Source of the DNA: Candidatus Aphodoplasma excrementigallinarum
Lineage (GTDB): Bacteria; Bacillota; Clostridia; UBA1381; UMGS1253
DNA length: 5,995 nucleotides
NCBI GenBank assembly: GCA_018713805.1
Contig: DVOF01000178.1
Location: forward strand, 1 to 5,995
Direction of reading: 5' to 3'
Made by a program: the position numbers and the translations under genes. Shown here one piece after another: positions 5,629 to 5,995 of this stretch (the stretch's first letter is position 1; each line of letters begins with the position of its first letter). The notes under the pieces are model-generated. The model was given only the letters and a program-made list of their open reading frames with translations. It was not told the origin of the DNA and did no database searches.

Positions 5629-5995
5629 ATGCCAAGACCGATCAAATGCAGGAAAGTGTGCGGTTTGCCGGCGATGGCATGCTTCTGCCCGGAGTCTGTC
5701 CAGACGGATGGGTTGGAAACAGTCGTGATGACGGTGGACGAATATGAAACCGTCCGGCTGATCGACCTGGAAGGTTACACCCAGCAGGCCTGTGCCAGCC
5801 AGATGCAGGTTGCGCGTACGACGGTGCAGAAGATTTACGACTCTGCGCGCAGAAAGCTTGCCGACAGCATTGTGAACGGGAAGCGGCTGCAAATCTGTGG
5901 CGGCGATTACCGGGTGTGCGGCGGCTGCGCGCAGCATGGGGCCGAAGCGGAAGCGTGCGGGCGATGCGGCACAGCTTGCGGACAAAATATAAAAA
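5629..5995 (+). CDS. DUF134-family putative DNA-binding protein, cysteine-rich, 3' end outside window
   Basis: The first 122 codons are visible and no stop is reached. The N-terminus MPRPIKCRKVCGLP is the DUF134 opening signature. VDEYETVRLIDLEGYTQQ (36-53), MQVARTTVQKIYDSARRK (59-76) and LADSIVNGKRLQICGG (77-92) form the family's sigma-70 region 4-like helix-turn-helix and its C-terminal edge, implying DNA binding. Cysteines 7, 11, 18 and 20 lie near the start, and a second set follows the HTH at 90, 97, 100, 110, 113 and 117, forming CGGC and CGRC pairs that look like a zinc or Fe-S ligand set. DUF134 genes often neighbour or are fused to dinitrogenase iron-molybdenum cofactor (NifX/NifB-like) domains, so such a domain may follow beyond the window. 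It is transcribed from a consensus promoter under a palindrome and may regulate itself. Confidence 0.9.
   Translation, partial: MPRPIKCRKVCGLPAMACFCPESVQTDGLETVVMTVDEYETVRLIDLEGYTQQACASQMQVARTTVQKIYDSARRKLADSIVNGKRLQICGGDYRVCGGCAQHGAEAEACGRCGTACGQNIK

Noticed and set aside
5606..5730. A 40-codon frame from an ATG just upstream of and out of frame with the DUF134 start, as a possible leader peptide.
   Set aside because: It starts almost at the expected transcription start, has no Shine-Dalgarno, and mostly overlaps the DUF134 coding region out of frame.
5566..5985. A 139-codon minus-strand open frame opposite the DUF134 gene.
   Set aside because: The plus-strand frame has clear DUF134 signatures, a consensus promoter and a ribosome binding site; the minus-strand frame would also run through that promoter.

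Overview
The window looks like chromosomal DNA from a moderately GC-rich Clostridia-type Firmicute, probably an anaerobic gut lineage. That placement is an inference from the strong AGGAGG-type ribosome binding sites, the GTG start and the families present (a short cysteine-rich LUD protein, a Na/Pi-PhoU fusion, an Imm-5-like protein and a DUF134 protein). I cannot name a genus. I see no insertion sequence, prophage gene, CRISPR array, tRNA or rRNA, and the region reads as ordinary host backbone carrying several small transcription units.

Layout from left to right. (1) Positions 2-424 hold the 3' part of a LUD-domain (LutC/YkgG-type) gene whose start lies outside the window. (2) Positions 487-2277 hold a Na+/phosphate cotransporter-family membrane protein with a cytoplasmic PhoU-like C-terminus, followed by a strong GC-rich hairpin. 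(3) Positions 2356-3210 hold an AraC-family regulator with an N-terminal cupin sensor, and 3306-4847 an ADP-ribosylglycohydrolase-family enzyme on the same strand. (4) A T-tailed hairpin at 4864-4890 closes this block and sits between convergent genes. (5) Positions 4890-5483, on the minus strand, encode a protein resembling the Imm-5-like putative immunity family. (6) From 5629 to the window edge on the plus strand lies a DUF134 protein with a HTH and a cysteine-rich tail.

The AraC regulator and the hydrolase probably form a regulator-target pair. Between them lie a TATACT -10-like hexamer with no good -35, a direct repeat of CTGTAT 20 bp apart, and a long inverted repeat whose right arm contains the hydrolase Shine-Dalgarno sequence. 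This suggests activator-dependent transcription plus translational silencing of read-through mRNA, which is an inference. The Imm-5-like and DUF134 genes are divergent. Their shared 145-bp spacer carries a consensus TTGACA-17-TATAAT promoter for DUF134, with a near-perfect 22-bp palindrome over its -35 box, and an extended -10 promoter facing the other way. No obviously new multi-gene system is present. The most interesting signals are in the two regulatory spacers.
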